Source: Sphingobacteriaceae bacterium (GTDB taxonomy: Bacteria > Bacteroidota > Bacteroidia > B-17B0 > Aurantibacillaceae). From it: a stretch of 64,000 bases of DNA. The notes under the pieces were generated by a model, which made no database searches, had not been told where the DNA came from, and saw nothing but the letters and a program-made list of their open reading frames with translations. The translations under genes were made by a program, and so were the position numbers. This document shows positions 62,345 to 64,000 of this stretch, one piece after another (position 1 is the stretch's first letter; each line of letters opens with the position of its first letter). The stretch is from assembly GCA_002319075.1 (NCBI GenBank), contig NVQB01000001.1, positions 5,084,001 to 5,148,000 of the forward strand, given 5' to 3'.

Positions 62345-64000
62345 GTGAAAAACATTTACAAAACCTTGATCAGGAATTCCTTCCTTTTTATTTTATTTTT
62401 TTCATTTCATACTTCTTTTAAAGCCCAGATTGGTGAAGCTTTGAACTTCGATGGAACTAATGACCACGTTCAAATGTCTTCGTTTTCTTTTGGTACAAGC
62501 TGGACCGCCGAAGCATGGATAAGACCAACAAATTTAACCGGAAATTGGAATACTGTATTAGGACAATCCTATTACAATAACATGCAGGGCTTTGTGGTTG
62601 CTGTTCAAAATGGTTCTGTGTTTGTTGATGGTCCGCAGGGAGGGTTTATCACCACTGGTATTTCTAACGCAGTTTGGACCCATATTGCTGTAACCTTTAA
62701 TAATGGAATTTATGCGTTTTACAAAAACGGGCTTATTGTTGGAACTAAGGCAGCGCCCTTCTCTAACTCATCAAACCCTTTCTATTTAGGAATCAGAACA
62801 AATAATACGAACTCGGGGCTGCTTGATCCCTACCAGGGAGACATGGACGAAGTACGTATCTGGAGTACAGCACGTTCACAATGTGAAATTCAGCAGTTTA
62901 TGAATTGTGAAATAACTACAACTGCTACCGCTTTGGTGGCCAACTATCATTTCAATCAGGGACTGGCGAACAGTGTTTTAAATATACTCGCAGCTCCGTT
63001 TACGCTGTCAGATGCAACCGGCAACGGACATTCCGGCGCGGTGACTAATTTTGGTCTCAATCTTTCCGGCACTTCAAATTGGGTGGCACCCGGTGGTGTA
63101 ACATCCGGTTATACGACAACAGCCTCTGCTCCAACAGCAGAAATCGATGTTAAGGGTAATGCTACTACAATAGTAGATGGCGATGTAACACCTTCTACCG
63201 GCGATTTTACAGACTTTAATGGTGTAGCCACAAGAACGTTTATTATTTACAATACAGGTTCTCAAACATTAAATGTGGCCTCGCCAGTTATTACAGGTCC
63301 TGACGCTTCATCATTTTCAGTATTTCCAGTTTCTTCAAATATACTGGCTACGTTAAGCGGAACAGCAAGCTTTATAGTGGCTTTTACTCCTACTTCTCTC
63401 GGTGTAAAAACTGCAAGCATTAATATATACAACCAGGATTGCAACGAACAATTTTATATGTTTGGTATTACAGCAACCTGTGTTGCGGGCGCAGCTTTAA
63501 GTTTTGACGGTTTGGATGATTACGTTGAAACAGGCGCTAATCTCGCCCAACTCGGTCAGGCAGATTTTACCATGGAAGCCTGGATTAAGACTACCGGGGT
63601 TTCTGAAGGAATAATTACTTACTGCGACAACGATGCTGGTTGGGAACCTGGAGAAATGAGTCTTTATCTTGACGCCTCGGGAATTCCAAATTTTGTAGGG
63701 TTTAATAACGGCTATATTACCGGTAATATTGCGGTGAACAATGGCGCCTGGCATCACCTGGCCCTTGTTTGGGACTATTCAGGATCAGGTAATTCGGGAA
63801 CCGGGCATATGTATGTGGATGGTGTGGATCATACCGGAAGTATGGGATACTCTGCTAACAGTAATAACGGTGCAGGCAGCTTTAAAATCGGGAAGCAAAA
63901 TTATAACAATTATACGCCGGAGGCTCCCAATAACTTTGTCGGAGAAATAGACGAAGTAAGGGTGTACGACCGTGCGCTCTGTCTTCCTGAAATTTTACAC
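62345..64000 (+). CDS. LamG/anchor-D surface protein, 5' part
   Basis: The frame opens at GTG 62345 and is still open at the right edge (552 codons seen). It begins with a signal peptide (KNIYKTLIRNSFLFILFFSF, then HTSFKAQ), then a LamG domain (about 25-190; LNFDGTNDHVQMSSFSFGTS, MDEVRIWSTARSQCEIQQFM), a choice-of-anchor D module (about 255-375; AEIDVKGNATTIVDGDVTPS, VAFTPTSLGVKTASINI) and a second LamG domain (LSFDGLDDYVETGANLAQLG, GEIDEVRVYDRALCLPEIL). It is a close structural relative of the giant protein at 55023, so the C-terminus beyond the window probably carries Ig repeats and a T9SS sorting domain. Confidence 0.87.
   Translation, partial: MKNIYKTLIRNSFLFILFFSFHTSFKAQIGEALNFDGTNDHVQMSSFSFGTSWTAEAWIRPTNLTGNWNTVLGQSYYNNMQGFVVAVQNGSVFVDGPQGGFITTGISNAVWTHIAVTFNNGIYAFYKNGLIVGTKAAPFSNSSNPFYLGIRTNNTNSGLLDPYQGDMDEVRIWSTARSQCEIQQFMNCEITTTATALVANYHFNQGLANSVLNILAAPFTLSDATGNGHSGAVTNFGLNLSGTSNWVAPGGVTSGYTTTASAPTAEIDVKGNATTIVDGDVTPSTGDFTDFNGVATRTFIIYNTGSQTLNVASPVITGPDASSFSVFPVSSNILATLSGTASFIVAFTPTSLGVKTASINIYNQDCNEQFYMFGITATCVAGAALSFDGLDDYVETGANLAQLGQADFTMEAWIKTTGVSEGIITYCDNDAGWEPGEMSLYLDASGIPNFVGFNNGYITGNIAVNNGAWHHLALVWDYSGSGNSGTGHMYVDGVDHTGSMGYSANSNNGAGSFKIGKQNYNNYTPEAPNNFVGEIDEVRVYDRALCLPEILH

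Overview
This window looks like a chromosomal segment from a Bacteroidota (Bacteroidetes) bacterium of the Flavobacteriales/Sphingobacteriales/Cytophagales type. The evidence is: AT-rich DNA; promoters with a TAnnTTTG -7 box and almost no Shine-Dalgarno signals; many secreted proteins ending in type IX secretion (T9SS) sorting domains (type A YPNP...NGIY tails, one type B gliding-motility tail); TonB-dependent receptors with a carboxypeptidase-like N-terminal domain; a Bacteroidota-style HYC/CC/PP small protein; and an SRP RNA with a Bacteroidota promoter. There are no phage genes, transposases, CRISPR arrays, rRNAs or tRNAs that I can recognise. Species cannot be named from the sequence alone.

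Layout. (1) 1-2.7 kb, minus strand: a compact locus with a winged-helix regulator, a membrane protein, two COQ4-like proteins with an intact HDxxH-x11-E metal motif, a four-helix membrane protein and the start of a DUF4173-like membrane protein. Two near-identical 17-bp palindromes sit just before the two transcription units and probably are the regulator's operators. (2) 2.8-10.5 kb: a degenerate ureohydrolase (formimidoylglutamase-like), an SDR dehydrogenase, an AraC regulator translationally coupled to a tandem-OmpA protein, a T9SS cargo protein, a frameshifted small secreted gene, and an amino-acid permease. (3) 10.7-13.8 kb: a metal locus (HYC/CC/PP protein, periplasmic HMA protein, TonB receptor). 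(4) 13.9-18.2 kb: a PepSY-like secreted protein, an M50 protease, heme A synthase and a beta-helix lipoprotein. (5) 18.3-26 kb: three paralogous T9SS adhesin-like proteins in tandem, two of which share a 1.7-kb near-identical, mosaic block. (6) 26-29.4 kb: GT2 glycosyltransferase and partner, SRP RNA, an unknown conserved protein, a DinB-like protein. (7) 29.4-38.7 kb: a six-kelch T9SS protein, a second small His/Cys protein plus TonB receptor pair, an ECF sigma factor with a coupled multi-pass membrane protein. (8) 38.9-44.5 kb: etfB-etfA, a bifunctional-nuclease-family protein, a small secreted protein, a SirB1-like protein and an M43 metalloprotease. (9) 44.6-49.7 kb: an AraC regulator and a LamG adhesin with 210-bp internal tandem repeats, bracketed by two arrays of short TCGA-rich repeats. 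(10) 49.7-64 kb: P5C dehydrogenase, an RND/MMPL exporter, an NTF2-like protein, a giant (about 2160 aa) LamG/anchor-D/Ig type B T9SS protein, a decayed copy of its tail, and the start of another LamG protein running off the end.

How it fits together. Much of the window encodes the cell surface: at least eight long T9SS cargo proteins built from LamG, Ig-like, kelch and anchor-D modules, plus OmpA and TonB outer-membrane proteins. Metabolic genes (ETF, heme A synthase, proline catabolism) point to an aerobic, respiring heterotroph that uses amino acids. The least explained parts are the COQ4-like locus with its paired operators, the repeat-bracketed regulator/adhesin cassette, and several genes that seem to begin at non-ATG codons close to a -7 box. 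All functional assignments rest on motif recognition by eye; no database search was run.
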